Shown: positions 40,953 to 49,088 of the stretch, piece after piece
How positions within the stretch are numbered: position 1 is the stretch's first letter
How the letters are laid out: every line of letters begins with the position of its first letter
Source: Chromobacterium subtsugae
Lineage (GTDB): Bacteria; Pseudomonadota; Gammaproteobacteria; Burkholderiales; Chromobacteriaceae
Length of the DNA stretch: 64,000 nucleotides
Direction of reading: 5' to 3'
NCBI RefSeq assembly: GCF_001676875.1
Contig: NZ_JYKA01000009.1
Location: 62,001 to 126,000 of the forward strand
The notes under the pieces: generated by a model
What the model was told of the DNA's origin: nothing
Seen by the model: the letters and a program-made list of their open reading frames with translations, nothing else
The model's database searches: none
Program-made: the position numbers and the translations under genes

Positions 40953-41399
40953 GTGGGACCATTACTATCCGCCAGTGAAATCGCCGCGCTCAAATTGCCA
41001 GGTCTGCCCGGCAGCAAAGTCGCCATCGCCGCTCGGGCGGAACGAGAAGGGTGGTATGGCGAGGAAAGAACGGGACTGGGGGGCACCCGCAGGGTGTATC
41101 GCCTGCCCGAGCACTATTTGGTCAAGGCAGACGCGGGGACCACCCGAGCAGATGACCAGACCTCGTCGTATTCGGTCGGCGGCGCCCCAGCCAAACGGAG
41201 CGTTGCGATCAGCCCTCCCCAAATTGACTTGGAGACGCTGCAGATGGTGGAAACTGTGCTGGATCAGGTTTTACAGGAGCGCAACCTCAGACTGAAGTCG
41301 GAAAAGCGCGGCGCCGTGGTCGCGTTTCTATATGACTACGCCAGCAAAGGCGGCGGACGGGATGGCATGTTGATGGCGCTGCAAGCGCTGGTGGCATAG
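40953..41399 (+). CDS. Mu-type HTH repressor-like protein
   Basis: 148 residues. The N-terminal 65 residues are a clear Mu-type winged HTH: LSASEIAALKLPGLPG, AEREGW and GLGGTRRVYRLP are the hallmark elements shared by Mu repressor and MuA N-termini. The C-terminal half (LETLQMVETVLDQVLQERN) is helical and resembles the oligomerisation end of Mu-like repressors. It lacks a DDE transposase domain. It begins at GTG with AAGGA 8 bases upstream and is divergent from the tail genes, as expected for the master repressor. Its start codon lies within a repeated operator-like site, suggesting autoregulation. Confidence 0.85.
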   Translation: MGPLLSASEIAALKLPGLPGSKVAIAARAEREGWYGEERTGLGGTRRVYRLPEHYLVKADAGTTRADDQTSSYSVGGAPAKRSVAISPPQIDLETLQMVETVLDQVLQERNLRLKSEKRGAVVAFLYDYASKGGGRDGMLMALQALVA

Positions 41400-41810
41400 C
41401 ACTGGGCTACTTGGCCAAGTGGCCATGTATCTTGCAGGGAACGGCTGGGATAACATCAAGACTTTTCGCATGCATATCAGTCATCCTCTGAATGCAAGAC
41501 GAGACCCAACAGGCCTTGAGGGAACTGCTGGCCGGGGCACTTGAGCCCTCCCCTTCACGTGGCGGCCAGCCCCTCTCGCCCGGCCATCCGCGGGTCTCGC
41601 ATCCCGCTCCGGACGCCGCCAACGATGCGCGCTATGACGACGGGCCGGCTCCAGCAACGATGGCGGGCGGCAACAAAAATGGCGCAACCCTGTTCAAGGT
41701 TGCGCCATTCTTCATCGCGTTCATCCATTTCTTTCTGGACGATGCCGGCCAGTGGCTGGCCGCCTGGGTATTGGCCTATCTCGCCCATGCGCGGCCGGGC
41801 CGCGCCGTGG
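41400..41810. other. 411-base intergenic region at the right end of the tailocin
   Basis: No gene supported; open frames on both strands run through a terminator hairpin and lack ribosome sites. It contains the terminator listed next. Confidence 0.5.
41678..41709. terminator. Terminator between exonuclease gene and tailocin
   Basis: A perfect 12-bp stem AATGGCGCAACC / GGTTGCGCCATT with an 8-base loop; on the minus strand it is followed by TTTTTG. It probably ends the minus-strand exonuclease transcript. Confidence 0.85.
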
Positions 41811-42434
41811 TCAAACCCGCTGCGCGGCCTGCAATTCGTCCAGATAAGGCCTGATTTTGGCCGCGGCCACTTTTTGCAGCTTGCACAGCATGCCGTGGTT
41901 CACATCGCCCAGGCGGAACTGGCCGCGCAGGGTGTCTTCCAGGTGGCACAGCAGGTTGGCGGCCATTTCGGCATCAGCCAGCGCGCGGTGGGCGCGGCCG
42001 GTGTCCGGCAGGCTGGCCCAGCGGGTGAGCGTGCCCAGCTTGTGGTTGGGCGCCTGCGGCAGCAGCCGGCGCGACAGCAGCAGCGTGCAGGCGAAATCCT
42101 GCCCGCGCGCCAGGCCCAGCTGCGCCAGTTCGTAATCCCAAAACTTGCGGTCGAAGCTGGCGTTGTGCGCCGCCAGCGGAGCGGAGCCGACAAAGGCGGC
42201 GGCGTCGCGCATCACCGCGTGGGCCGGCGGCGCGGCGCGCAGCATGGCGTTGCTGATGCCGGTTAGCGCCTCTATCATCGGCGGCACCCGCACGCCGGCG
42301 TTCATCAGGCTTTGAAAACGGTCCACCACCCGGCCGTTTTCCACCATCGCCACGCCGATTTCGGTGGCGCGGCAATCCGGCCCCGGCGTGATGCCGGTGG
42401 TTTCAAAGTCGATGACGGCGACGCGCTGTCTCAC
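41811..42434 (-). CDS. DnaQ-like 3'-5' exonuclease (DEDDh)
   Basis: 207 residues. The DEDDh motifs are complete: VIDFETTGITPG near residue 9, AAHNASFDRKFW near 90, and HRALADAEMAANLL near 148. It removes 3' nucleotides; such stand-alone proteins resemble DNA polymerase III epsilon or RNase T relatives. It has a C-terminal helical extension of about 50 residues. Its start overlaps the stop of the upstream 67-residue gene by four bases. Confidence 0.9.
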   Translation of the reverse strand: MRQRVAVIDFETTGITPGPDCRATEIGVAMVENGRVVDRFQSLMNAGVRVPPMIEALTGISNAMLRAAPPAHAVMRDAAAFVGSAPLAAHNASFDRKFWDYELAQLGLARGQDFACTLLLSRRLLPQAPNHKLGTLTRWASLPDTGRAHRALADAEMAANLLCHLEDTLRGQFRLGDVNHGMLCKLQKVAAAKIRPYLDELQAAQRV

Positions 42435-42634
42435 GCCAAGGCCGCCTTGGCGGCCTCTTCCGGCGTCAGGCCGTCAAAAAACTGGTCGGTATACCATTCG
42501 GCCTGCTCTTCGATATGCTCCTGAGCCTCGGCTTCGGTGGCGCCGGCCGCCACCAGATGGGTTTCCACCTCGGCGCACCAGGCCAGCAACGCCAGGGTTT
42601 CCTCATCCAGTTTTTCTTGCGGCTTTTTCGACAT
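42431..42634 (-). CDS. Small acidic protein of unknown function
   Basis: 67 residues, strongly acidic and helical (EKLDEETLALLAWCAEVETH; EHIEEQAEWYTDQFFDGLTP). It overlaps the exonuclease start by four bases, so the two are co-translated. No family was recognised; a partner or modulator of the exonuclease is conceivable. Confidence 0.75.
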   Translation of the reverse strand: MSKKPQEKLDEETLALLAWCAEVETHLVAAGATEAEAQEHIEEQAEWYTDQFFDGLTPEEAAKAALA

Positions 42635-42726
42635 CGGGTTTTCCTTGCAATTCAGTACATTATCGAGCCCGGCATTGTACCCGGCTTTGGCCGGCATGCA
42701 AGCGCCAAAACGCGCTTGCCGCGCCG

Positions 42727-43134
42727 TCAGTCGTCCACCCGGCCGCGCAGCGACTTGATGGCGCCGCGCTGCGACTTGCCGGCCAGCCGCCGCTGCTGAG
42801 AACCATAAGTGGGCTTGGTGGCGCGGCGCGCCTTGGGGGTGTGGCTGGCGCTGTCCACCAGCGCCTGCAGCCGTAGCAGCGCGTCGGCGCGGTTTTGTTC
42901 CTGGGTGCGGTACTGCTGCGCCTTGATCACCAGCACGCCCTCCTTGCTGATGCGCGTGTCGTTCAGGCCCAGCAATCTTTCGCGCAGCCACTCCGGCAGC
43001 GACGACGCGGCAATGTCGAAACGCAGGTGGATGGCGGACGAAACCTTGTTGACGTTCTGGCCGCCCGCGCCCTGGGCGCGCATCGCGGTGAACGCCACCT
43101 CATCCTCTTTGACGAGATAGCGGGAAACAGACAT
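42727..43134 (-). CDS. arfB: Alternative ribosome-rescue factor ArfB (peptidyl-tRNA hydrolase)
   Basis: 135 residues. The catalytic AQGAGGQNVNKVSSAIHLRF segment contains the GGQ motif near residue 25. The basic C-terminal tail (KARRATKPTYGS, RRLAGKSQRGAIK) is the part that enters the empty mRNA channel of stalled ribosomes. Length matches E. coli YaeJ/ArfB. It is monocistronic. Confidence 0.93.
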   Translation of the reverse strand: MSVSRYLVKEDEVAFTAMRAQGAGGQNVNKVSSAIHLRFDIAASSLPEWLRERLLGLNDTRISKEGVLVIKAQQYRTQEQNRADALLRLQALVDSASHTPKARRATKPTYGSQQRRLAGKSQRGAIKSLRGRVDD

Positions 43135-43209
43135 GGAGAAGAAAACGGTTTCTTAAAACCGCATTATAAGCCGCGCGGGCCGCCAGGTCCGCGCGGCTTG
43201 CCGCTTACG

Positions 43210-43314
43210 CGCCCAAACGGATGCGCCGTCGCAGATCAGCACCTGGCTGGCGACGAAGCTGCTGCCGATCAAAAACGCCACCGCGTCGGCGATATCCTCC
43301 CCTCCACGAAGCGC
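43210..43314 (-). pseudogene. Remnant of a short-chain dehydrogenase C-terminus
   Basis: About 35 codons (EDIADAVAFLIGSSFVASQV, then LICDGAS) match the last part of SDR enzymes, where a predicted helix precedes the conserved GxxxxxDGG strand. Neither the Rossmann N-terminus nor the YxxxK site is present anywhere nearby, so this is a gene fragment left after deletion. Confidence 0.65.
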
Positions 43315-43471
43315 TTCCCGCCCGCGCGGGCGCTGACATGACTGGCAGCGAGCCCGCGCCCATCCATCTATCATTAACGCGCCGGCGCTTTTATTTTGAT
43401 GCTCCTTGCCATAGCTAAAGGATTCTTGCTTAGCTCAAAAAACATGTTCCCACTTCTGACCGGAGAACCTG

Positions 43472-45478
43472 ATGCGACAACTGACCATTCGCCAACTCAT
43501 GTCCATAGGCACCGCCATCGCCGTCATCCCCTTGCTGTTCGGCAACCTGCTGATATGGCAGGGGAATGCCTCGCTGAGACAGGCCGCCACGGCAAGCGGC
43601 AATGCGTCGGCCGCCCTGCTGCATTTCAAAAACGCCCGCTACAACGTGGTGCAGATTCAGCAGTTCTTGACCGATGCCGCCGCCACCGGCGAAACCGCCG
43701 ACGACTACCGAGACGAGGAAAGCAACTGGAAACAAGCCCTGACCGAGCTGGATACCCTGTCGCAACTTCTGCCGGAACTGGCCGCCGACCTGCAGACGCT
43801 GAAACCGCAAGTCAACCACCTGCACGAAGAAGGACGCGCGATGGTGGAGGCCTATATCCGGCAGGGCCGCGAGGCCGGCAACGCCATCATGAAAAAACCC
43901 GGCTCCGGCTTTGACGACACCACTGACGCGATAGACAAGAAACTTGAAGAACTGTCCAAGCGCATCGAACAACTATTCAGCGCGGCGAACAACGCACAGG
44001 AAAGCGCCCTGCGGCAAACCGCGCTGCTGAACGCCGCCATCGCGGCATTGGCCATTCTGCTCATACTGGCCGCCAACAGCTATCAATACCTCAGTCTGCG
44101 GCGCTTGCTGGGCGGCGAGCCGGCTTACGCTTCCGAAGTGGCAAAGGAAATAGCCGACGGCAACCTGTCCTTGCAGGTCGCTAACCAGTCGCAGTCGACG
44201 GACAGCCTGCTGGGCTCGATGAAAACGATGACGCAGAAATTGACGGAGCACCTGCGGCTGCTGGATCAGGAAACCAAGCAGGTCGGCCAGTCCTCGTACC
44301 AGATTTCCGAAATTTCCAAACACATCACCGACAACTCGGAACGGGAGCAGGGCCACTCGGATGAGGTGCGCCAGGCCACCACTGTGCTCGAGGAAACCAC
44401 GGAATCGGTGCGCGCCATCGCGCAGAAAGTCAGCCAACACGCAGACCAGGCTCGCCTCAGCGCCAACCAGGGCATGGCCACCATGCGCAGCAATATCGAG
44501 GAGATGGGACGCGCCGTAGACGAGGCGCAGCAGGCAGAGGGCAAAATCCAGGCCTTGAGCGAGGCCAATCAGAAAATCCAGGTCATCACCCAGACCATAT
44601 CCAGCATCACCGAGCAAACCAATCTGCTGGCGCTGAACGCCGCGATAGAAGCCGCCAGGGCGGGCGAAGCCGGACGCGGCTTCGCCGTGGTGGCCGACGA
44701 GGTGCGCAAGCTGGCCCACCATGCCGGCCAGGCTACCGATGAAATCACCGCCATCATCGGCAATCTGAACCAGCTGATAGAGGAAAACACTCAGTCGGTG
44801 CAGGGCATCATCGAGCGGACCCGCGCCGGCATGCAAAAAGCCGAAGAAGCCAGCACCGCCATCTCCAGCCTGGTGCACGACATCGACAACAATGTCCATG
44901 CCGCCCATCAGATCAGCGACGCCAGCTCCACCCAGATGCAGCGCCTGGACACTTTGCGCTCTACGCTGGCCAAGCTGCTGGACAATATGTCCGGCAACGC
45001 GCTGAAAGTGCGGACCACCGGCGTCATCAGCCGCGACTTGTACCGGGTGACGGGCAATCTGAGCCAGATCATGGAGAAATTCCGCTTCGACCCCAACTGG
45101 ACGCCGACTGCGCGCAGCAACGAACACCGCCGCCATCCCCGCGTCAACAAGAACCTGCTGGTGCAGGTGGACGACGGCGGCCAGAAGCGCGACGCCACCA
45201 CCGTGGACTTCAGCCTGACCGGCTTGCAGCTGCGGCTGCCGATGCCGCTGCAGGCCAAGGCCGGGAGCGAACTGCCGCTCAGCATCCAGCTGCCGCAAGA
45301 CTCCATCGAACGCTATTCCAAGCAGCAACCACTGACGCTCACGGCCAAGTTGCTATGGACACGCAAAACCGAGGAAGGCGAGTTGTACGGCTTCTCGTTC
45401 GGCCGCCCGAACCCGCAGCAACTGGCGCAACTGGAACAAGCCTTCCTATTCTTCTGCCACAACCCGATCTACGAATAA
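43472..45478 (+). CDS. Methyl-accepting chemotaxis protein with C-terminal PilZ domain
   Basis: 668 residues. A membrane segment near 11-30, a periplasmic four-helix-type sensor to about 185, and a second membrane segment ([20 protein letters not shown]). The signalling hairpin tip [20 protein letters not shown] starts near 383. A PilZ domain starts near 550 with the c-di-GMP motifs RRHPR and DFSLTGLQL and runs to the end. The domain order implies that a chemoreceptor is directly tuned by c-di-GMP. The start has CGGAGAA upstream. No che gene is adjacent, so it acts as an orphan receptor. Confidence 0.92.
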   Translation: MRQLTIRQLMSIGTAIAVIPLLFGNLLIWQGNASLRQAATASGNASAALLHFKNARYNVVQIQQFLTDAAATGETADDYRDEESNWKQALTELDTLSQLLPELAADLQTLKPQVNHLHEEGRAMVEAYIRQGREAGNAIMKKPGSGFDDTTDAIDKKLEELSKRIEQLFSAANNAQESALRQTALLNAAIAALAILLILAANSYQYLSLRRLLGGEPAYASEVAKEIADGNLSLQVANQSQSTDSLLGSMKTMTQKLTEHLRLLDQETKQVGQSSYQISEISKHITDNSEREQGHSDEVRQATTVLEETTESVRAIAQKVSQHADQARLSANQGMATMRSNIEEMGRAVDEAQQAEGKIQALSEANQKIQVITQTISSITEQTNLLALNAAIEAARAGEAGRGFAVVADEVRKLAHHAGQATDEITAIIGNLNQLIEENTQSVQGIIERTRAGMQKAEEASTAISSLVHDIDNNVHAAHQISDASSTQMQRLDTLRSTLAKLLDNMSGNALKVRTTGVISRDLYRVTGNLSQIMEKFRFDPNWTPTARSNEHRRHPRVNKNLLVQVDDGGQKRDATTVDFSLTGLQLRLPMPLQAKAGSELPLSIQLPQDSIERYSKQQPLTLTAKLLWTRKTEEGELYGFSFGRPNPQQLAQLEQAFLFFCHNPIYE

Positions 45479-45497
45479 GCGCGCCCGCCCGCAAATG

Positions 45498-45537
45498 ACA
45501 ACCCCCGCCGCAGGCCTGGCCTGGGCGGGGCGGGGGT
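45498..45537. terminator. Terminator-like GC hairpin between convergent genes
   Basis: AACCCCCGCC pairs with the later CGGGGGTT across an interrupted GC-rich stem, followed by TTTG. It separates the chemoreceptor from the converging thioredoxin-fold gene. Confidence 0.6.
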
Positions 45538-45560
45538 TTGCGATGCGCGCCAGCGCCGGA

Positions 45561-47102
45561 TCAAGACTTCAGGTTTTTCACCAGGCCATCGCACACCGGC
45601 TTTTGCGCGTCGCCGGCCGGCAGCTTTTCGCACACGCCGTTCAGCTGGCCGGCCAGGCGGCCGATTTCGTCCGCGTGCTTCTGGTCCTGGTTCCAGGCCT
45701 TCAGGCGGCTGGCGATCTTTTCCAGCGAACGGCGGCTGCGCTCGTAGAAGGCGCTGCTGGAGCGGCCCGCGTCGGAGAAGACCTCGCTGGCGGCCTTTTC
45801 GATGCGATCGGCGTCCTGCGGCGCCAGTTCCACCGCGTTGCTGACATAGCTGGCGCCCCACTGCAGGCGGGTGGCCTGCCCTTCCGACGCCTGGTAGGCC
45901 TTTTCATACCAGGCCAGCGCCGCGGCCTTGTCGCCGCGCTCCTTGGCGTTGGAGGCCAGAATAAGCATGTGGTAGTACGGCGCGTGCGAGGTTTTCAATT
46001 CCGCCTGCAGCAACTTGTCCGATTCGTCCAGCAGGCCGGCATCGGCCAGCAATTCGCCGGCGGCGGTGATGACCGCCTGGCGCTGGTAGGGATTGGCGCT
46101 CGCCTTGTCCGCGGCGGCCACCTGGCTGCGCACGTCCGCCAGCAGCGACGCCGGCAGAGGCTGCTTGGGGTGTTGCTGCTTGAACTGCGACAGCAAGGCG
46201 GAAGTGGCGCCCAGGCGGTCGCCCCAAGACAGCGTGGCGTCCGCCTCCAGCGCCGCCAGCTGCCGGCCCCAGGCCTGCTGCAGCGCCTGCTTGCCGGCCG
46301 CGTCGTCGCCCAAGAGCTTGATCACATCGCTGGCGGCGTAAATCACGATGTCGGCGTTGGCGCGGCTAAGCTTGCCGTCGGCCAGCACCTGCAGCAGCTG
46401 CGCGCGCGCGTCTTCGTGGTCGAACGGCGGCGGCTCCTTTTCGCCCGCCAGCGCCGCCAGCGCCTTCAGCCGCAAACGGGTGGCGGTGGCGGTCTGCGCC
46501 GCCGGCACCCGTTGCGCCAGCTGCGCCAGCGTGGCGGTGACGTCCTTCTCCGGAATGATCTGGCCCTGGTCAACATCCCAGGCGTAGTCGGCCAGCAGTT
46601 GCCAATCTTCCGCCGCCAGCGGCTTGCCGGCCAGCGCGTCCGCCAGCAGCGCCTTCACCGGCTTTACCGTCACCAGGCCCAGCTGTAGCGTGCGCAGGTA
46701 GCGCTCGGGATCCACCTCGCCCGGCAGGCGGGTGATTTCGGTGCCGTCGGGACGGAACAAGATCATGGTCGGGTAGCCGCGCACCTTGAACTGCTCGCCC
46801 AGTTGCTGGGCGTTGGCGCTGTCGCCGTCCAGATACACCGGCACGAACTGGCGGGTGGCGGCGATGAAGTCGGGCCGGTTGAAGATGGTGGATTTCACCT
46901 GGTTGCACGGCGGGCACCACACCGCGCCCCAGTACAGGAACACCGGCTTGTTTTCGCTGCGCGCCTTGGCGAAAGCCGCCGGCACGTCGCCCTGCTGCCA
47001 GCTGATGCCGGGCGGCAGCGCGTGGCCGTCGGCGACATCGGCATGGGAGAGCGGGGCCAGGCCGGCCAGCACCAGGGACAACGCCAGTAAAGTACGCTTC
47101 AT
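45561..47102 (-). CDS. Exported thioredoxin-fold protein with helical repeat domain
   Basis: 513 residues. A signal peptide (MKRTLLALSLVLAGLAPLSH, cleavage after SHA) precedes a thioredoxin domain with the redox site WCPPC at 62-66 and the cis-Pro loop RGYPTMILF. From about residue 150 to the end lies a long Ala/Leu-rich helical region with TPR-like repeats (NAKERGDKAAALAWYEKAYQ). It is probably a periplasmic disulphide reductase or isomerase with a partner-binding scaffold. It is monocistronic. Confidence 0.85.
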   Translation of the reverse strand: MKRTLLALSLVLAGLAPLSHADVADGHALPPGISWQQGDVPAAFAKARSENKPVFLYWGAVWCPPCNQVKSTIFNRPDFIAATRQFVPVYLDGDSANAQQLGEQFKVRGYPTMILFRPDGTEITRLPGEVDPERYLRTLQLGLVTVKPVKALLADALAGKPLAAEDWQLLADYAWDVDQGQIIPEKDVTATLAQLAQRVPAAQTATATRLRLKALAALAGEKEPPPFDHEDARAQLLQVLADGKLSRANADIVIYAASDVIKLLGDDAAGKQALQQAWGRQLAALEADATLSWGDRLGATSALLSQFKQQHPKQPLPASLLADVRSQVAAADKASANPYQRQAVITAAGELLADAGLLDESDKLLQAELKTSHAPYYHMLILASNAKERGDKAAALAWYEKAYQASEGQATRLQWGASYVSNAVELAPQDADRIEKAASEVFSDAGRSSSAFYERSRRSLEKIASRLKAWNQDQKHADEIGRLAGQLNGVCEKLPAGDAQKPVCDGLVKNLKS

Positions 47103-47266
47103 GATCCAGCCTCGTTCAAAATGGGTAATGGCCCATGCTAAACCAATTACTCACAAAGCATATAGCATAACTGGCGATTTGCTTAGCAAGCCCGCTGCAA
47201 ATCCCTGATGCCTAGCCGGCCCCAAGCGCGAAATGACATTGACCTACCCGCGGCGAGCGAGGAAAA

Positions 47267-47479
47267 ATGGGGCTCGTCATTCCGCCGGAAAACCCAGCCA
47301 TGCCCGTGAAGAACCGCAAACATCGAATCTTGCTTTTGTCGTCGCTGCTGGCCCTCTGCTTGATCGGCCAGATCCTCTCTTACCGCACCGTCAACCTCTC
47401 CAGCCTATGCGCCGGCGCGATCATCGGCATCCTCATCGCCCAGCTATCGGCGGAACTTGATGCCCTGCGCGCCGTTTAG
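47267..47479 (+). CDS. Small membrane protein of unknown function
   Basis: 70 residues with two hydrophobic segments (ILLLSSLLALCLIGQIL and LSSLCAGAIIGILIAQL). The N-terminal KNRKHR is basic, so the N-terminus should stay inside. ATG 47267 follows AGGA closely; an alternative start is ATG 47300. It converges with and overlaps the OsmC gene by four bases. No family was recognised. Confidence 0.6.
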   Translation: MGLVIPPENPAMPVKNRKHRILLLSSLLALCLIGQILSYRTVNLSSLCAGAIIGILIAQLSAELDALRAV

Positions 47480-47892
47480 GCTTCGCGCAGTTCGAAATCG
47501 TGGCTGATGTCGGCGGTCTTGCCCAACATGATGGAGGCGGAACAGTATTTCTCCGCCGACAATTTAATCGCCCGCTCCACCACGTCCGGCTTCAGTTCCT
47601 TGCCGGTCACCACGAAATGGAAATGGATCTTGGTGAACACCTTGGGCTCGGCGCCGGCGCGCTCGGCCTCCATCTCCACCCAGCAATCCGTCACCTGCTG
47701 GCGCGACTTTTTCAGAATGGTGATCACGTCATAGCTGGTGCAGCCAGCGGTTCCCAATAGCAGCAGCTCCATCGGCCGCGGCCCCAGATTACGGCCGCCG
47801 CCCTCCGGCGCGCCGTCCATCACCACCGCGTGGCCGCTGCCGCTCTCGCCCATGAAGCACACGCCGTCCACCCATTTCAGCCTCGCCTGCAT
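47476..47892 (-). CDS. OsmC-family protein (YhfA-like)
   Basis: 138 residues. The two redox Cys lie in LLGTAGCTSYDV and AEKYCSASIML, the OsmC/Ohr arrangement; the spacing fits the YhfA subgroup rather than Ohr. It probably reduces hydroperoxides or disulphides in the cytoplasm. It is divergent from tsaD. Confidence 0.9.
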   Translation of the reverse strand: MQARLKWVDGVCFMGESGSGHAVVMDGAPEGGGRNLGPRPMELLLLGTAGCTSYDVITILKKSRQQVTDCWVEMEAERAGAEPKVFTKIHFHFVVTGKELKPDVVERAIKLSAEKYCSASIMLGKTADISHDFELREA

Positions 47893-47945
47893 CGCTTATC
47901 CCCTGCTTTTTCAATGAAAATGGCCATCAGACTATCATTGCCGAT

Positions 47946-47974
47946 TTGGGACGACAAAGAATCACCTGTAGAAT
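47946..47974 (+). promoter_or_regulatory. Candidate sigma-70 promoter of tsaD
   Basis: TTGGGA (47946-47951) and TAGAAT (47969-47974) are 17 bases apart, with the TsaD start 34 bases after the -10 element. Confidence 0.45.
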
Positions 47975-48007
47975 GGAAAGATTGTCCCGTTATATCTGAG
48001 CTGCACC

Positions 48008-49033
48008 ATGCTGGTACTTGGTATTGAATCTTCCTGCGACGAAACCGGCGTCGCCCTCTACGACACCGAACAGGGCTTGCTGGCGCATCAACTGCACACG
48101 CAGATGGCGATGCATGCCGAATACGGCGGCGTGGTGCCCGAACTGGCCAGCCGCGACCACATCCGCCGCGCCATTCCGCTGACCGAAGCCTGCTTGCAGG
48201 ACGCCGGCAAGCAGCTGGCCGACCTGGACGCCATCGCCTACACCCAAGGCCCGGGCCTGGGCGGCGCGCTGCTGGTGGGCGCCAGCATGGCCAACGCGCT
48301 GGCCTTCGGCCTGAACATCCCGGTGATTCCGGTCCACCACCTCGAAGGCCATTTGCTGTCGCCATTGCTGGCCGACCCCAAACCGCAGTTTCCATTTCTG
48401 GCGCTGCTGGTATCCGGCGGCCACACCCAGCTGATGGCGGTGCGCGGCGTAGGTAATTACGAAATCCTGGGCGAAACGGTGGACGACGCCGCCGGCGAAG
48501 CCTTCGACAAAACCGCCAAGCTGCTGGGCCTGCCCTACCCCGGCGGCCCGCTGCTGTCCAAACTGGCCGAATCCGGCAACCCCGGCCGCTTCACGCTGCC
48601 GCGCCCGATGCTGCACTCCGGCAACCTGGACATGAGCTTCTCCGGCCTGAAAACCGCGGTGCTGACGCTGACGAAGCAAGTGGAGGCCGAGCACGGCGCA
48701 ATCGACGAACAAGCGCGGATGGACATCTGCCGCGCCTTCCAGGAGGCCATCGTCGAAGTGCTGGTGAAAAAATCGCTGGCTGCGATGAAGCAGGCCGGCA
48801 TGAAGCGGCTGGTAGTGGCCGGCGGCGTCGGCGCCAACAAGCAGCTGCGCGCGGCGCTGGACGACGCCGCGGCGCGGCGCAAATTCGAGGTGTTCTACCC
48901 GCCGCTGGCGCTGTGCACCGACAACGGCGCGATGATCGCCTTCGCCGGCGCGATGCGGCTGAAATTCGCCGAACCGGCCGGCGGCTACAGCATCAAGCCG
49001 CGCTGGGACCTCTCCAGCCTGCCGGCGGTATAA
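48008..49033 (+). CDS. tsaD: tRNA N6-threonylcarbamoyladenosine transferase TsaD
   Basis: 341 residues. [17 protein letters not shown] at the start, [12 protein letters not shown] (metal-binding His pair near 111), [12 protein letters not shown] and [13 protein letters not shown] are signature segments of the Kae1/TsaD/ASKHA fold. It transfers threonylcarbamoyl to A37 of ANN-decoding tRNAs with TsaB and TsaE. It is monocistronic, 55 bases before an ABC-F gene. Confidence 0.97.
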   Translation: MLVLGIESSCDETGVALYDTEQGLLAHQLHTQMAMHAEYGGVVPELASRDHIRRAIPLTEACLQDAGKQLADLDAIAYTQGPGLGGALLVGASMANALAFGLNIPVIPVHHLEGHLLSPLLADPKPQFPFLALLVSGGHTQLMAVRGVGNYEILGETVDDAAGEAFDKTAKLLGLPYPGGPLLSKLAESGNPGRFTLPRPMLHSGNLDMSFSGLKTAVLTLTKQVEAEHGAIDEQARMDICRAFQEAIVEVLVKKSLAAMKQAGMKRLVVAGGVGANKQLRAALDDAAARRKFEVFYPPLALCTDNGAMIAFAGAMRLKFAEPAGGYSIKPRWDLSSLPAV

Positions 49034-49088
49034 ACCCACCCATTTAGCCGCGCCGCCGCCCAGCGCCGGCGCGGCCAAGCAAAACGCC

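Larger units (their letters stand above)
25950..41399. mobile_element. R-type tailocin locus (P2-type contractile tail with Mu-type regulators)
   Basis: A contiguous minus-strand set encodes sheath, tube, E/E', tape measure, U, X, D, V (spike), W, J, I, fibre and fibre chaperone. There is no terminase, portal, capsid, scaffold, integrase, transposase or replication gene. Control genes at the right end are Mu-like: a Mor-family activator and a Mu-HTH repressor. Gene order and absence of head genes point to a domesticated phage-tail bacteriocin; a decayed prophage is the alternative. The tail frames all look intact. No attachment-site repeats were found. Confidence 0.8.

Noticed and set aside
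25950-41399. Complete Mu-like or P2-like prophage
   Set aside because: No transposase or integrase, no terminase, portal, capsid or replication genes were found.
41492-41854. 120-codon plus-strand frame right of the tailocin
   Set aside because: Reads straight through a perfect terminator hairpin and into the antisense of the exonuclease gene.
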